Below, piece by piece: positions 35,228-46,138 of a stretch of DNA of 64,000 nt. Both the position numbers and the translations under genes were made by a program. The notes beneath the pieces were generated by a model, which was given only the letters and a program-made list of their open reading frames with translations, did not search any database and was not told the origin of the DNA. Each line of letters starts with the position of its first letter. Position 1 is the stretch's first letter. The stretch is from Kordiimonadaceae bacterium (GTDB lineage Bacteria > Pseudomonadota > Alphaproteobacteria > Sphingomonadales > Kordiimonadaceae): contig JAEPQB010000001.1 of the NCBI GenBank assembly GCA_017640725.1, positions 558,001-622,000 on the forward strand. The letters run 5' to 3'.

Positions 35228-35275
35228 AGGCCCGTTGTGCGAAACCCCGCGGGACATCAACAGCCGCCATTTCAG

Positions 35276-35303
35276 TTGACAGACCACCCGAAATCCGTAT
35301 AGT
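35276..35303 (+). promoter_or_regulatory. Strong sigma-70 promoter of rplU-rpmA
   Basis: TTGACA at 35276-35281, a 16-base spacer and TATAGT at 35298-35303 are near consensus. The transcript would start around 35310 and carry a leader of about 140 bases before rplU. Nothing in that leader is recognised as a riboswitch or tRNA. Confidence 0.8.
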
Positions 35304-35448
35304 CCGCGCGATTACCGGCGAAACCATGGTTTGGCCGACAGTTATACTATTGAAAAATAGTCAGCGGAAACCGCCCAAAGTGTGGGATATTTCAAAGGGT
35401 TAGGCCCCACCCGGTTTGCTGCGGCACGATAAACAGAAAGGAACTGTG

Positions 35449-35823
35449 ATGTTCGCAGTTGTAAAAACTGGCGGTAAACAATACCGCGTTACCGAAGGCG
35501 ATGTCCTGAAAGTTGAGAAACTGGACGCCGAAGTTGGTAAAAAAGTAAAGCTCGACGAAGTCCTGATGATCGGTGACGACAAGGGTGTTAAAGTAGGCGA
35601 GCCACTCGTGAAAGGCGCGAATGTAACCGCTGAAGTTCTCGAGCAGAAAAAAGATAAGAAAATCACGGTCTTCAAAAAGAAGCGCCGTCACAACTACCGC
35701 CGTAAAAAAGGCCATCGCCAACAAATTACGGTTCTGCGTGTGACGAAGATCGCTAAAACCGCAGCCAAAAAAGCGCCTGCGAAGAAGGCTGAAACTGAAA
35801 CCAAAGAAGCTGCAGCCGAATAA
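35449..35823 (+). CDS. rplU: 50S ribosomal protein L21
   Basis: Large-subunit ribosomal protein of 124 residues. The N-terminus [18 protein letters not shown] and [16 protein letters not shown] are typical of bL21. A C-terminal Ala/Lys/Glu-rich extension of about 20 residues ([18 protein letters not shown]) is common in Alphaproteobacteria. AAAGGAA precedes the ATG. It is 30 bases upstream of rpmA. Confidence 0.98.
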   Translation: MFAVVKTGGKQYRVTEGDVLKVEKLDAEVGKKVKLDEVLMIGDDKGVKVGEPLVKGANVTAEVLEQKKDKKITVFKKKRRHNYRRKKGHRQQITVLRVTKIAKTAAKKAPAKKAETETKEAAAE

Positions 35824-35853
35824 GGCGCGGTACAGTATAAGGAGTAACCTCTC

Positions 35854-36105
35854 ATGGCTCACAAAAAAGCTGGTGGTAGTTCCCGTAACGGCCGCGACAG
35901 TATTGGTCGCCGCTTGGGTGTAAAAAAATTCGGTGGCGAGAATGTTCTTGCCGGCAACATCATTGTTCGTCAGCGCGGCACCAAATGGTACCCTGGTGAA
36001 AATGTTGGCATGGGCAAAGACCACACGCTGTTCGCGCTCGTGGAAGGCCAGGTTAAGTTTTCCAAAGGCAAAGGCGACCGCGCTTTTGTTTCTGTTGTAA
36101 GCTAA
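35854..36105 (+). CDS. rpmA: 50S ribosomal protein L27
   Basis: Large-subunit protein of 83 residues that reaches the peptidyl-transferase centre. The N-terminal [16 protein letters not shown] and the segment [20 protein letters not shown] are diagnostic. It is followed by a strong terminator, so obgE downstream is not transcribed from the same unit. Confidence 0.98.
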   Translation: MAHKKAGGSSRNGRDSIGRRLGVKKFGGENVLAGNIIVRQRGTKWYPGENVGMGKDHTLFALVEGQVKFSKGKGDRAFVSVVS

Positions 36106-36129
36106 ACCAACCGACAAAAAGTGTTGAAG

Positions 36130-36157
36130 AAGGCGGGCCATTTGGTCCGCCTTTTTT
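36130..36157 (+). terminator. Rho-independent terminator after rpmA
   Basis: AGGCGGGCC-ATTT-GGTCCGCC with a G-U pair makes an 8-bp stem followed by six T. It lies 24 bases past the rpmA stop. Confidence 0.88.
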
Positions 36158-36173
36158 GTTTGGATTCAACAGT

Positions 36174-36202
36174 TTGTGCACTGTTAACACTTTATATACA
36201 AT
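36174..36202 (+). promoter_or_regulatory. Promoter of the first chemoreceptor gene (copy A of a duplicated upstream block)
   Basis: TTGTGC at 36174-36179 and TACAAT at 36197-36202 are separated by 17 bases. The surrounding stretch from about 36171 to 36215 is almost identical to the block upstream of the second chemoreceptor gene (38552-38596), including the common core TTAACACTTT. Confidence 0.65.
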
Positions 36203-36291
36203 TTTATGACGAAATAGAACCTGCATAGGTTTAGCAAGCTTGGGGCGTGCCTGGTGGTGTTTTGGGGCCCACCGTACGCAAGGAGCTAATA

Positions 36292-38457
36292 ATGGAGAAG
36301 TTTCTAAACCAATTTGGCATTGGTACACGCATTCTGTCGCAAATATTTGTGCCCATGGTGGTAATCGTTGGACTTGCAGTCGCATTGGGGCTGGAAGCCT
36401 ACAATTCGTCACGTGAGGCAGCTGCGATCAATCAAGTGGTGCGTTTTGCCCCCAACATCAGTGATCTCATCCATGAGCTCCAGAAAGAGCGCGGCAGGTC
36501 TGCTGCCTATTTGGACACCAATGGCGCTGCGCAGGCCCGCGCTGCCTTGGCTGATCAACGGGACTTGGTAGATACAAAACTCTCTGAGTATCTGTCTGCC
36601 TACCGGGCATTTCCCTTTGAGGAGTATGAAGCAACCCTGCGGACGCGGCTTTCTGACGCCAATGACACCTTGGACACTCTATCCAGGATGCGCAACCGGA
36701 TTGACGGTTTGAGTGTTCCTGTCGCCGCCATGGTAGACTTCTATTCCGGCACTATTGAGCGGTTGTTTTTCGCGATGAAGGGCATTGCTCTCACCACGAC
36801 CGATGCCTCTATCACACGCGAATTCAAGTCGTTTGTCAGCTTGCAGATGGCCAAGAACTTCGCTGGCCTTCAGCGTACAGCAGGCAACCTCGGCTTCAAT
36901 AATGGTGCTTTTGAGCCGTCTGGCCTCAAGGACTTTTACGACCTTGCTGCAACTGAAAATGCGTATCTGAGCACCTTCAAGGATTTTGCTCCGCTTGCGG
37001 TTTCGCGCTACTTCGACGACACGGTTCAGGGTGCTTCTGTCGACTCTGTGCGCAAAATGCGCGCTTACGTTTTAAGCACCGATGGTCAGGTGGGCACTGA
37101 AACTTATACTGGCCAACAATGGTTTAACTTAACCACAGATCGCATCAACCTGATGAATGAAGTGGTTGCCTTCGCAAACCAGAATATTTTGAGTGCCACC
37201 GCCGATCTGGAGCAACAGTCGACTTCCTACCTCACAATGGTTGTTGGCCTTGTTGTGGTGGCCGGCATCGGCGTAATTTCATTTTCGCTGGTAGTATACC
37301 GCAGCATTGCCAAACCGATGGCGCGGCTCGAAAACAACATGACGGCAATTGGGGAAGGCGATCTGTCGACGGACGTTCTCTACACCGACTATGGCAGTTC
37401 CATTGGCAAGCTTGCCAACTCCATTGATGAATTGAAAAATAACAACATCCAGCGACTGAAACTGGAGCGGGAGGCCAAACAGGCCGAACTGGAGCGACAG
37501 CAAGAGGAAGAGGCCGCACGCCAAAGAGAAGCCGAGCATTTGGCTAACGAGCGCAAAAAAGAGCGCGAAATCGCTGAATTGCAGCGGTTCAAGGTTGAAG
37601 AGTCTGAAAAGCTGACCGCTGAATTTGAAGAACAAGTCACTTTCCTGGTGAAAGCACTCACGCTTGCCGCGCAAGAGCTGGACAATACCTCACGCGCTAT
37701 GGCGGAACAGGCGCAGGAAAACAAAGACCAAAGCGGCCATGCTGTGGAAGCCTCTACGCAGACCGATGCAAATGTTCAGACAGTGGCGTCTGCAAGTGAA
37801 GAATTAGCGGCGTCCATTACTGAAATCCAGCGCCAGGTGGAGCGCTCCACCAACATCACCGCGACAGCCGATGAGCGTGCCGGGGAAGCAGTGATGGTTG
37901 CAGAAACGCTGAAAGAGTCTTCCGAAATGGTGGGCGAAATTGTTGAACTCATCAGCAACATTGCTGCTCAAACCAATTTGCTGGCCCTGAACGCAACCAT
38001 TGAAGCAGCGCGGGCTGGCGAAGCTGGTAAAGGGTTTGCTGTTGTTGCCCATGAAGTGAAAGACTTGGCAAGCCAAACTGCGAAAGCAACCGAGCAAATC
38101 GCAGCGCAAGTTGCCAGTATTCAGGAAGTATCCTCGGATATCACGGAAGCGATTTCTTCGATCAAGGAATCGGTGGCTGAAACGGCTGAGACATCTTCAG
38201 CTGTCGCCTCAGCCATTGAACAGCAGTCTGCAGCGACCGCCGAAATTGCGCGCAATGCACAAGAAGCCCAGGTCAGCACCCGTGAAGTTGGGGAACGCTT
38301 ATCGAGCGTGCACGAGGTCGCAGAACGTACTCAATCGTCGTCACAGAATGTCGCAAGTTCGTCTGACAGCCTTGCCTCACAAACCGGCGCCCTCCAGTCA
38401 CAGTTCACCGACTTCGTTAAGAAGATCAGCGAAATCCAGCAGGCAGAAGCCGCGTAA
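36292..38457 (+). CDS. Methyl-accepting chemotaxis protein with NIT-type sensor (copy A)
   Basis: Transmembrane chemoreceptor of 721 residues. TM1 is about 14-34, TM2 about 310-332. Between them a helical periplasmic domain with [16 protein letters not shown] resembles the nitrate/nitrite-sensing NIT domain. A HAMP segment follows ([17 protein letters not shown]), then a charged coiled coil and the signalling hairpin with [20 protein letters not shown] and [15 protein letters not shown]. There is no C-terminal receptor pentapeptide. AAGGAG precedes the ATG. It reports to CheA/CheW, which are elsewhere. It is a paralogue of the next gene. Confidence 0.93.
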   Translation: MEKFLNQFGIGTRILSQIFVPMVVIVGLAVALGLEAYNSSREAAAINQVVRFAPNISDLIHELQKERGRSAAYLDTNGAAQARAALADQRDLVDTKLSEYLSAYRAFPFEEYEATLRTRLSDANDTLDTLSRMRNRIDGLSVPVAAMVDFYSGTIERLFFAMKGIALTTTDASITREFKSFVSLQMAKNFAGLQRTAGNLGFNNGAFEPSGLKDFYDLAATENAYLSTFKDFAPLAVSRYFDDTVQGASVDSVRKMRAYVLSTDGQVGTETYTGQQWFNLTTDRINLMNEVVAFANQNILSATADLEQQSTSYLTMVVGLVVVAGIGVISFSLVVYRSIAKPMARLENNMTAIGEGDLSTDVLYTDYGSSIGKLANSIDELKNNNIQRLKLEREAKQAELERQQEEEAARQREAEHLANERKKEREIAELQRFKVEESEKLTAEFEEQVTFLVKALTLAAQELDNTSRAMAEQAQENKDQSGHAVEASTQTDANVQTVASASEELAASITEIQRQVERSTNITATADERAGEAVMVAETLKESSEMVGEIVELISNIAAQTNLLALNATIEAARAGEAGKGFAVVAHEVKDLASQTAKATEQIAAQVASIQEVSSDITEAISSIKESVAETAETSSAVASAIEQQSAATAEIARNAQEAQVSTREVGERLSSVHEVAERTQSSSQNVASSSDSLASQTGALQSQFTDFVKKISEIQQAEAA

Positions 38458-38478
38458 CCAAGACCCCGTTCCAATCGA

Positions 38479-38506
38479 AAAAAGGGCGCTAAGGCGCCTT
38501 TTTTGT
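38479..38506 (+). terminator. Rho-independent terminator between the two chemoreceptor genes
   Basis: GGGCGC-TAA-GGCGCC, preceded by A and followed by six T, lies 22 bases after the first chemoreceptor's stop. The two receptors are therefore separate transcripts. Confidence 0.75.
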
Positions 38507-38554
38507 GTCCTCAGTACAGGCATGCAAACGGGGAACATCAATGATAACAATAGT

Positions 38555-38583
38555 TTGTGCATAATTAACACTTTTTATACAAT
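38555..38583 (+). promoter_or_regulatory. Promoter of the second chemoreceptor gene (copy B)
   Basis: TTGTGC at 38555-38560 and TACAAT at 38578-38583 have a 17-base spacer, as in copy A. Nearly all of about 45 bases match copy A with only a few changes. Confidence 0.65.
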
Positions 38584-38663
38584 TTTATGGAGAAATATGA
38601 TTCACATGGGTTGCAGGCATTAATTGGCAGAGTGAAGGGCTGCTCTGTAAGCGCAGGACTAAA

Positions 38664-40898
38664 ATGATGGAGAAACTACTCAACCAATTTGGCATCGGCA
38701 CACGCATTTTTTTGCAAGTCTTTGTACCACTCGTATTGGTTATTGGCTTGGCTGCCATTTTGGGGTTCAGGGCATACAGCACTGCCAATCAAGCGGCTTC
38801 GATCAATGTCATTGCGACCTTTACGCCGAGCATCAGTGACCTTGTGCACGAATTGCAAAAAGAACGGGGGCGTTCGGCCGGCTTCATCGCCTCCCAGGGC
38901 GCAGCAGCCCAAACGAACGGTATGCAGAACCAGCGCGTCGACACAGACGCCATTCTCCAAAGCTTCTATACGGCGCACCGGGATTTTCCCTATGAGCAAT
39001 TTGACACCAGCTTTCGCGAAAGAATTGAGAGCGCCATCGGCCAGCTTTCAAGCTTGAACACAAAACGGGCGGAGGTTGATGCCTTCCAGTTGTCAGTGGG
39101 CCAAATGGCCGGCTACTACACAGGCACCATCAATACGCTGTTGTTTGCGGTTAAGGGCGTTGCTCTCACAGGTGACGAGGCAAAGGTAACTCGACAACTC
39201 ACAGCTTACGTCAGCATTCTGGAAGCGAAAGAACAGGCTGGCATTCAACGGGCGATGGGGAATGTCGGCTATAGCAAGGGCGTGTTTGAACCCCTGATTT
39301 TGAAGAGGTTTTACGAATTAGGGTCGTCCGAAGCATCCTATGTGAAAACTTTTGGCGAGTTTGCCAGTAAACCGGCAGCAAACTTCTTTGATGAAACCGT
39401 TACCGGCGGTGCCGTAGATGCTGTTACGGATATGCGGGAGTTTGTTGTTGCGTCCGACGGCGAAGTGGGCACAGAGCGATATTCGGCACAAACCTGGTTT
39501 GCCCAAACGACTGACCGCATAAATCTGCTGAATGATGTTGCACGCTTCAGCAACCAGGAGATTTTGACTACCACTGGTCAGTTGCAATCTGAATCCAACA
39601 CCTATCTGCTGATATCTGTCGCCGTCATTGCGGTCGCCTTTTTCGCAGTGCTTTCTTTCTGCATGATTGTGTACCGCAGCATTGCCAACCCGATGCACAC
39701 GCTTGAACAGCAAATGGTTGCGATCAGCGAAGGCAACCTTGACGTTACCGTACCTTACACTGATTACGGTAGCTCAATCGGCCGCATGGCCAGTGCTGTA
39801 GAGAAACTGAAGGCGAACAGCATTGAGCGGCTGAAACTGGAGGCGCAAGCCGCTGAAGTGGAGAAAGAACGCCAACAAAACCTTGAGCGTCGCCGAACAG
39901 AAGAAGCCCGCCAGGCAAAAGCTGAACAAGAGCGTGAGCGCGCAGAAGCTCAGGAACAAAAGCGCAGAATGGAAGAGTCTGAAAAGCTAACAAAAGACTT
40001 TGACGAGCAAATTACTTTTGTGCTGAAGGCCCTCGATATGGCTGCGAGCGAACTCAACAACACCTCAAGAAACATGGTGGACCAGGCGCGTAAAAACGAA
40101 AACCAGAGTTCGAGCGCCGCTGAAGCGTCGGTCCATACCGACGCCAACGTAAAATCGGTGGCCGCTGCCAGCGAAGAATTATCTGCGTCGATTAAGGAGA
40201 TTCACCGCCAGGTTGCCCGGTCAATTGAAATTACACGAAAAGCGGACCAGCGCGCCAACGAAGCAGCAAACGTTGTAGACAGCCTCAGCAGTGCTTCCGA
40301 CAAAGTTGGCCAAATCGTTGAACTTATTGATGCGATCGCAAACCAAACAAACATGCTGGCACTAAACGCCACAATCGAATCGGCACGCGCAGGCGATGCA
40401 GGCAAAGGCTTCGCTGTTGTCGCACAGGAAGTTAAAGCACTGGCTGACCAAACGTCTAATGCTACAGATGAAATCAGCGTTCAAGTCGATACTATCCAGT
40501 CGATATCGTCCGACTTGGCCACGTCTGTTCAAGCGATCAAAGACGTGATGGGGGAAACCGCTTCCATTTCCACAGAAGTTGCCTCAGCCATCGAGCAACA
40601 AAGTGCTGCAACTGCAGAAATTGCCAGGAATGCACAAGAGGCTCAAGCATCGACACAGGAAGTTTCAGATCGATTGCAAGATGTACGCAATGTAGCCGAG
40701 TACACACGCGAATCGTCCAGCACAGTGTCGCTGTCTGCTACAGATCTGTCCTCACAGACAATTACACTCAAAGAGCAATTCGGTAGTTACGTTGAAGGCA
40801 TCAAGCGTGTGAACAATGGTGAGAGTGTTGAAAACCAAGCTCAACACCACCAACCGGCCCAACCACGGAACAAGGCGCCTAATTTGGCAGTTGTTTGA
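38664..40898 (+). CDS. Methyl-accepting chemotaxis protein with NIT-type sensor (copy B)
   Basis: Chemoreceptor of 744 residues, with the same layout as the upstream copy: TM1 near 15-37, a NIT-like domain with [18 protein letters not shown]2 near 310-335, HAMP ([17 protein letters not shown] is the equivalent region), a Gln/Glu/Arg-rich coiled coil and a signalling hairpin with [20 protein letters not shown]. The C-terminus carries an extra His/Gln-rich tail ([12 protein letters not shown]). ATG at 38664 or 38667. The sensor domains differ most, so the two receptors probably sense different ligands. Confidence 0.93.
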   Translation: MMEKLLNQFGIGTRIFLQVFVPLVLVIGLAAILGFRAYSTANQAASINVIATFTPSISDLVHELQKERGRSAGFIASQGAAAQTNGMQNQRVDTDAILQSFYTAHRDFPYEQFDTSFRERIESAIGQLSSLNTKRAEVDAFQLSVGQMAGYYTGTINTLLFAVKGVALTGDEAKVTRQLTAYVSILEAKEQAGIQRAMGNVGYSKGVFEPLILKRFYELGSSEASYVKTFGEFASKPAANFFDETVTGGAVDAVTDMREFVVASDGEVGTERYSAQTWFAQTTDRINLLNDVARFSNQEILTTTGQLQSESNTYLLISVAVIAVAFFAVLSFCMIVYRSIANPMHTLEQQMVAISEGNLDVTVPYTDYGSSIGRMASAVEKLKANSIERLKLEAQAAEVEKERQQNLERRRTEEARQAKAEQERERAEAQEQKRRMEESEKLTKDFDEQITFVLKALDMAASELNNTSRNMVDQARKNENQSSSAAEASVHTDANVKSVAAASEELSASIKEIHRQVARSIEITRKADQRANEAANVVDSLSSASDKVGQIVELIDAIANQTNMLALNATIESARAGDAGKGFAVVAQEVKALADQTSNATDEISVQVDTIQSISSDLATSVQAIKDVMGETASISTEVASAIEQQSAATAEIARNAQEAQASTQEVSDRLQDVRNVAEYTRESSSTVSLSATDLSSQTITLKEQFGSYVEGIKRVNNGESVENQAQHHQPAQPRNKAPNLAVV

Positions 40899-40986
40899 GC
40901 AACAGCCATAGGAGCAAACGCTATCACCTGCCTTTATTTTTGCAGCGGAAGGTGCTCTGCATCTTTGCCTTGGTCAATTGTTCTGA

Positions 40987-42066
<1,080 letters not shown>

Positions 42067-42081
42067 GGAGCAAAAGCCGTC

Positions 42082-43209
42082 ATGACATCCAGCTTGCTCA
42101 CTGACCAATTCAATTCAGCCAACCGCATCGTTATCAAAATTGGCTCGGCGCTATTGGTGGAAAATGGTGACCTGCGCCTTGATTGGCTCACCGCTTTGTG
42201 CGCTGACATTGCGGCACTCGTCGAAAACGGCAAACAAGTGGCGCTTGTTTCCTCTGGTGCGGTGGCGCTTGGCCTGAAGGGCCTCGGTTTTGAAACCCGA
42301 AGCAATAAGCTCGAGGATGCGCAAGCGGCGGCAGCTGTCGGTCAAATCAAACTGGCACAAGCCTACCAGTCTGGTTTTGCCGCTCTCGACCTGACCATCG
42401 CGCAAATTCTTTTGACACTTGACGACATGGAGCATCGCCCACGGTACCTAAACGCCCGAAATACGGTCGAAACATTGCTGGAAAAAGGGATCATCCCTGT
42501 TTTCAATGAAAACGACAGCGTGGCCACCAGCGAAATACGCTTTGGTGACAATGATCGGCTGGCCGCTCGTGTCGCGCAAATGATGGGGGCCGATCTGCTG
42601 GTGCTCTTGAGCGATATTGACGGGCTTTACACAACTGATCCGCAGCGCAATGATGACGCTGAGTTTATTGATCATGTGACTGAGATCACACCGCAGATTG
42701 AAGCAATGGCGGGCCCTCCTGCAGAAGTAACCGTGGGCACAGGCGGGATGGTTACAAAACTGATGGCCGCGAAAATCGCCGTGTCAGGTGGATGCTCGAT
42801 GCTGATTATGGATGGCCGGGCGCCCTCGCCCATCAAACGACTGGAAGCCGGTGAACGAGGTACTTTGTTCACTGCCAAGTCTGACCCGCTCACGCTGCGC
42901 AAGCAGTGGATTCAGGGCATGATGGCACCAAAGGGATTTTTGCACATTGATGCAGGCGCCGTCGCGGCGCTTAAAAAGGGCGCAAGTCTGCTGCCGGCAG
43001 GAATTGTTTCAGTAGAGGGCAGCTTTGGGCGTGGTGATCTGGTTGCCTGTATGGGGCCGGACGGTCATTTGGTCGCTCAAGGCATCGTCGCCTATGACGC
43101 AAACGACGCTGATCGAATTGCAGGTGTAAAATCTGCGGATCTGATCCATATTCTAGGATATGTCGGTCGTGCTAATCTGATCCACCGCAATGACCTTGTG
43201 CTGTTATAG
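42082..43209 (+). CDS. proB: Glutamate 5-kinase
   Basis: First enzyme of proline synthesis, phosphorylating glutamate; 375 residues. The amino-acid kinase domain has [12 protein letters not shown] and [16 protein letters not shown], and [10 protein letters not shown] is the nucleotide region. A C-terminal PUA domain (about 285-375) is present, as in the longer, proline-inhibited type. It lies 16 bases after obgE and 18 before proA. Confidence 0.97.
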   Translation: MTSSLLTDQFNSANRIVIKIGSALLVENGDLRLDWLTALCADIAALVENGKQVALVSSGAVALGLKGLGFETRSNKLEDAQAAAAVGQIKLAQAYQSGFAALDLTIAQILLTLDDMEHRPRYLNARNTVETLLEKGIIPVFNENDSVATSEIRFGDNDRLAARVAQMMGADLLVLLSDIDGLYTTDPQRNDDAEFIDHVTEITPQIEAMAGPPAEVTVGTGGMVTKLMAAKIAVSGGCSMLIMDGRAPSPIKRLEAGERGTLFTAKSDPLTLRKQWIQGMMAPKGFLHIDAGAVAALKKGASLLPAGIVSVEGSFGRGDLVACMGPDGHLVAQGIVAYDANDADRIAGVKSADLIHILGYVGRANLIHRNDLVLL

Positions 43210-43226
43210 CGAGTAAGAGTGGTCCT

Positions 43227-44492
43227 ATGTTTGACGAAAAAAATATTGAATCCATGATGGATGACCTGGGAGTGCGGGCGCGCAATGCTGCCTCAACGCT
43301 CGGTCTCGCCTCCACTGATGCCAAAAACACGGCGCTTGTTGAAGCAGCCAAAGCGCTTCGCTTGCGGCGCGAGGAAATATTAGCGGCCAACAAAAAGGAT
43401 GTTGCCTTCGGTCAAGACAAAGGCCTTTCAGCGGCCATGATTGATCGTCTGCTGCTTGATGATGATCGTATTGACGGCATCGCAGCTGGCTTGGAAGCCA
43501 TTGCAGACCTCGATGATCCGGTTGGAGACGAGCTGGCGCGCTGGAACCGTCCAAATGGCCTCGATATCGCGCGTGTCCGGGTCCCACTTGGTGTGATCGG
43601 CGTTATTTACGAAAGCCGTCCAAACGTAACCGCTGACGCCGGCGCTTTGTGCTTGAAAGCTGGCAATGCCGTTATCCTGCGTGGCGGCAGTGAGAGCTTT
43701 CACTCCAGCAGCGCGATCCATCAGTGCCTGATTGAGGGTTTGAAGGTCGCAGGACTGCCCGAAGACGCCATCCAGCTCGTGCCAACCCGCGACAGGGCCG
43801 CAGTCGGCAAGATGCTCACCATGTCAGGCGTCATCGACATCATCGTACCCCGCGGCGGTCGCTCCCTTGTGGAGCGCGTACAAACAGAGAGCCGTGTGCC
43901 TGTATTTGCCCACCTTGAAGGCATTTGCCATGTGTTCCTGCATGAGATGGCGGACCCGCAAAAAGCGCTGGATATCGTCGTGAACGCCAAGATGCGCCGC
44001 ACAGGGATTTGCGGCGCCGCTGAAACCCTATTGGTTGATAGTGGTGCTATCGGGATGCTGATTGCGATTTTGGACGCCTTGGTTGACGCGAGATGCGAAG
44101 TTCGCGGCGACAGCGCCGTTCAGGCAATGAATAGCAATGTCATCGCGGCAACAGAGGCGGATTGGACCACCGAGTATCTGGATGCAGTTTTATCCATCAA
44201 AATCGTTGATGGTCTCGAAGGTGCCCTTGACCATATCGCCAACTATTCTTCAAACCACACAGATTGCATCGTCACGGAGGATGCCGGAGCAGCCGAAGAA
44301 TTCCTAACAAAAGTCGACAGCGCCATCGTGATGCATAATGCCTCCACGCAGTTCGCGGATGGCGGCGAGTTCGGCATGGGCGCAGAAATTGGCATTGCAA
44401 CTGGCCGCATCCATGCCCGCGGCCCCGTCGGCCTTGAGCAGCTCACAAGCTTCAAATATCAGGTCCGTGGCACCGGGCAAACCCGGCCCTAG
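43227..44492 (+). CDS. proA: Gamma-glutamyl phosphate reductase
   Basis: Second enzyme of proline synthesis, reducing glutamyl phosphate with NADPH; 421 residues. It is an aldehyde-dehydrogenase fold enzyme. The conserved [30 protein letters not shown] and the catalytic Cys in [13 protein letters not shown] are seen. It is followed by nadD 6 bases downstream. Confidence 0.98.
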   Translation: MFDEKNIESMMDDLGVRARNAASTLGLASTDAKNTALVEAAKALRLRREEILAANKKDVAFGQDKGLSAAMIDRLLLDDDRIDGIAAGLEAIADLDDPVGDELARWNRPNGLDIARVRVPLGVIGVIYESRPNVTADAGALCLKAGNAVILRGGSESFHSSSAIHQCLIEGLKVAGLPEDAIQLVPTRDRAAVGKMLTMSGVIDIIVPRGGRSLVERVQTESRVPVFAHLEGICHVFLHEMADPQKALDIVVNAKMRRTGICGAAETLLVDSGAIGMLIAILDALVDARCEVRGDSAVQAMNSNVIAATEADWTTEYLDAVLSIKIVDGLEGALDHIANYSSNHTDCIVTEDAGAAEEFLTKVDSAIVMHNASTQFADGGEFGMGAEIGIATGRIHARGPVGLEQLTSFKYQVRGTGQTRP

Positions 44493-44498
44493 GCAGGC

Positions 44499-45128
44499 AT
44501 GAAATCGCGCAAACAGCCATTTTCCTTGATCCGCCATGCAAACGCGTGGCGCGGCAGGCGCGTAGGCCTTTATGGCGGCAGCTTCAACCCGGCGCACGAA
44601 GGCCATATCCATGTGGCGTCAGAAGCCTTAAAGCGGCTGGACCTGGACGCGATTTGGTTGATGGTCAGTCCGGGAAATCCACTGAAGAGTCAGTCCGACA
44701 TGGCCAAGCGCAAACGGCGCAAAAAAAGCCTCGAATCGCTTGTTGGCAACCGACCGGGCATGGTGGTCACGGATATCGAGAAGAAACTGGGCACACGCTA
44801 TAGCGCGGACACAGTCCGCGCTCTAAAAAGTGGCATGCCAAAAACCGACTTCATTTGGGTGATGGGAGCAGACAATCTTGACAGTTTCCACCTGTGGAAA
44901 GAATGGCAAATGATCGCCCAAACACTACCCATTGCGGTTTTTGACCGTCCGGGGTATTCTGTCAGCGGCTTAAACAGCAGGTTTGCTCGGCAATTCGCCA
45001 ACTTTCGCGTTTCACCGAACGGACTTATGAAAGCCAGTGCACCGGCTTGGACCTTTGTGCAAATACCAAGACACAGCGGTTCGGCCACAAGTATCCGTCT
45101 CCATAAAGGCAATAAATGGTGGCGATAG
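44499..45128 (+). CDS. nadD: Nicotinate-nucleotide adenylyltransferase
   Basis: Makes deamido-NAD from nicotinate mononucleotide and ATP; 209 residues. The nucleotidyltransferase motif is YGGSFNPAHEGHI and the C-terminal ISxTxIR-like motif is SGSATSIRLHKG. ATG at 44499 leaves 6 bases after the proA stop. The proBA-nadD-rsfS order is usual in Alphaproteobacteria. Confidence 0.97.
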   Translation: MKSRKQPFSLIRHANAWRGRRVGLYGGSFNPAHEGHIHVASEALKRLDLDAIWLMVSPGNPLKSQSDMAKRKRRKKSLESLVGNRPGMVVTDIEKKLGTRYSADTVRALKSGMPKTDFIWVMGADNLDSFHLWKEWQMIAQTLPIAVFDRPGYSVSGLNSRFARQFANFRVSPNGLMKASAPAWTFVQIPRHSGSATSIRLHKGNKWWR

Positions 45129-45144
45129 ATGAAAGGAAACCTAC

Positions 45145-45564
45145 TTGCACGCATCATCGGAGACGCATAGCGTCACTGATCCTGTCCCGGCAATGAGCGC
45201 CGAGGATCTTTTGAAATCCGTCATTGCATCCTTGGATGACAATAAGGCGGAAGATATCACTTCCATCGATTTAGCAGGCAAAACCGGCATTGCAGACTTT
45301 ATGGTCATTGCAAGCGGTCGTTCGCAGCGTCAGGTTGCAGCGCTGACTGACTATGTCGTCAAGGGCCTGAAGGCACTTGGCCACAAGGACATGATCGTTC
45401 AGGGCCTTGAGCAAGCTGATTGGGTATTGATCGATGTGGGTGATGTGATTGTTCACATTTTCCGTCCAGAAGTGAGAAGCTTCTATAATCTGGACAAAAT
45501 GTGGGCGACCGACATTGAAGAAAACGCCGACGACAACGAAGGCGAAGAGCGCGTACTGAATTAG
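45145..45564 (+). CDS. rsfS: Ribosomal silencing factor RsfS
   Basis: A 139-residue protein that binds L14 on the 50S subunit and blocks subunit joining when nutrients are short. The family core is DLAGKTGIADFMVIASGRSQRQ and DWVLIDVGDVIVHIF. It starts with TTG after AAAGGAAA. A hydrophilic acidic tail follows the domain. Confidence 0.96.
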   Translation: MHASSETHSVTDPVPAMSAEDLLKSVIASLDDNKAEDITSIDLAGKTGIADFMVIASGRSQRQVAALTDYVVKGLKALGHKDMIVQGLEQADWVLIDVGDVIVHIFRPEVRSFYNLDKMWATDIEENADDNEGEERVLN

Positions 45565-45641
45565 GTTTCTGCAGCCATTCCTGATGGCTGCATGGGGAAC
45601 TCAATTCTGTTTAACCGGGCGTAAGCTTCGGAGAAGGTTCC

Positions 45642-46103
45642 TTGCACATTTCAATCATAGCGGTTGGGCGCATGCAGCGCGGTCCAGAACAGACGCTGAT
45701 GGATGATTATCTGCGCCGCCTGCCCTGGAAAACGTCCGTCACAGAAATCGATATCAAAAAGCAAGCTGCAAACGCGGAAGAGCGCAAAGCACGCGAGGCA
45801 GAGCGACTGCTCGCCGCAGTGCCAGACGGCGCAGCACTCGTGCTACTGGACGAACGTGGCAAAGCCCTGACATCTCGCAATCTCGCCGGCAAGGTCGATG
45901 ACTGGCAGTCCACTGGCTATAGCCATATTGCTTTTATGATCGGCGGCGCGGACGGTCTGCACAGCTCCGTACTTGCGCGCGCCGACCTTAAACTGGCACT
46001 GGGTGCGCTTACCTGGCCGCATATGATGGTCCGGGCAATGATTTCCGAACAAATTTACCGCGCCTGGTCGATTAATGCTGGGCATCCGTATCATCGCGAC
46101 TAA
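45642..46103 (+). CDS. rlmH: 23S rRNA (pseudouridine1915-N3)-methyltransferase RlmH
   Basis: SPOUT-fold methyltransferase that modifies pseudouridine 1915 in 23S rRNA; 153 residues. The knot motifs FMIGGADGLHSSV and the C-terminal ISEQIYRAWSINAGHPYHR are diagnostic. It starts with TTG after GAGAAGG. Confidence 0.97.
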   Translation: MHISIIAVGRMQRGPEQTLMDDYLRRLPWKTSVTEIDIKKQAANAEERKAREAERLLAAVPDGAALVLLDERGKALTSRNLAGKVDDWQSTGYSHIAFMIGGADGLHSSVLARADLKLALGALTWPHMMVRAMISEQIYRAWSINAGHPYHRD

Positions 46104-46138
46104 ACTGTCGGCCTGTTTGTAAGTCAGGACTTAGACCC

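Noticed and set aside
35304-35448. tRNA or riboswitch between the rplU promoter and rplU
   Set aside because: The leader has no tRNA cloverleaf signals and no recognised aptamer; a plain leader is the simpler reading.
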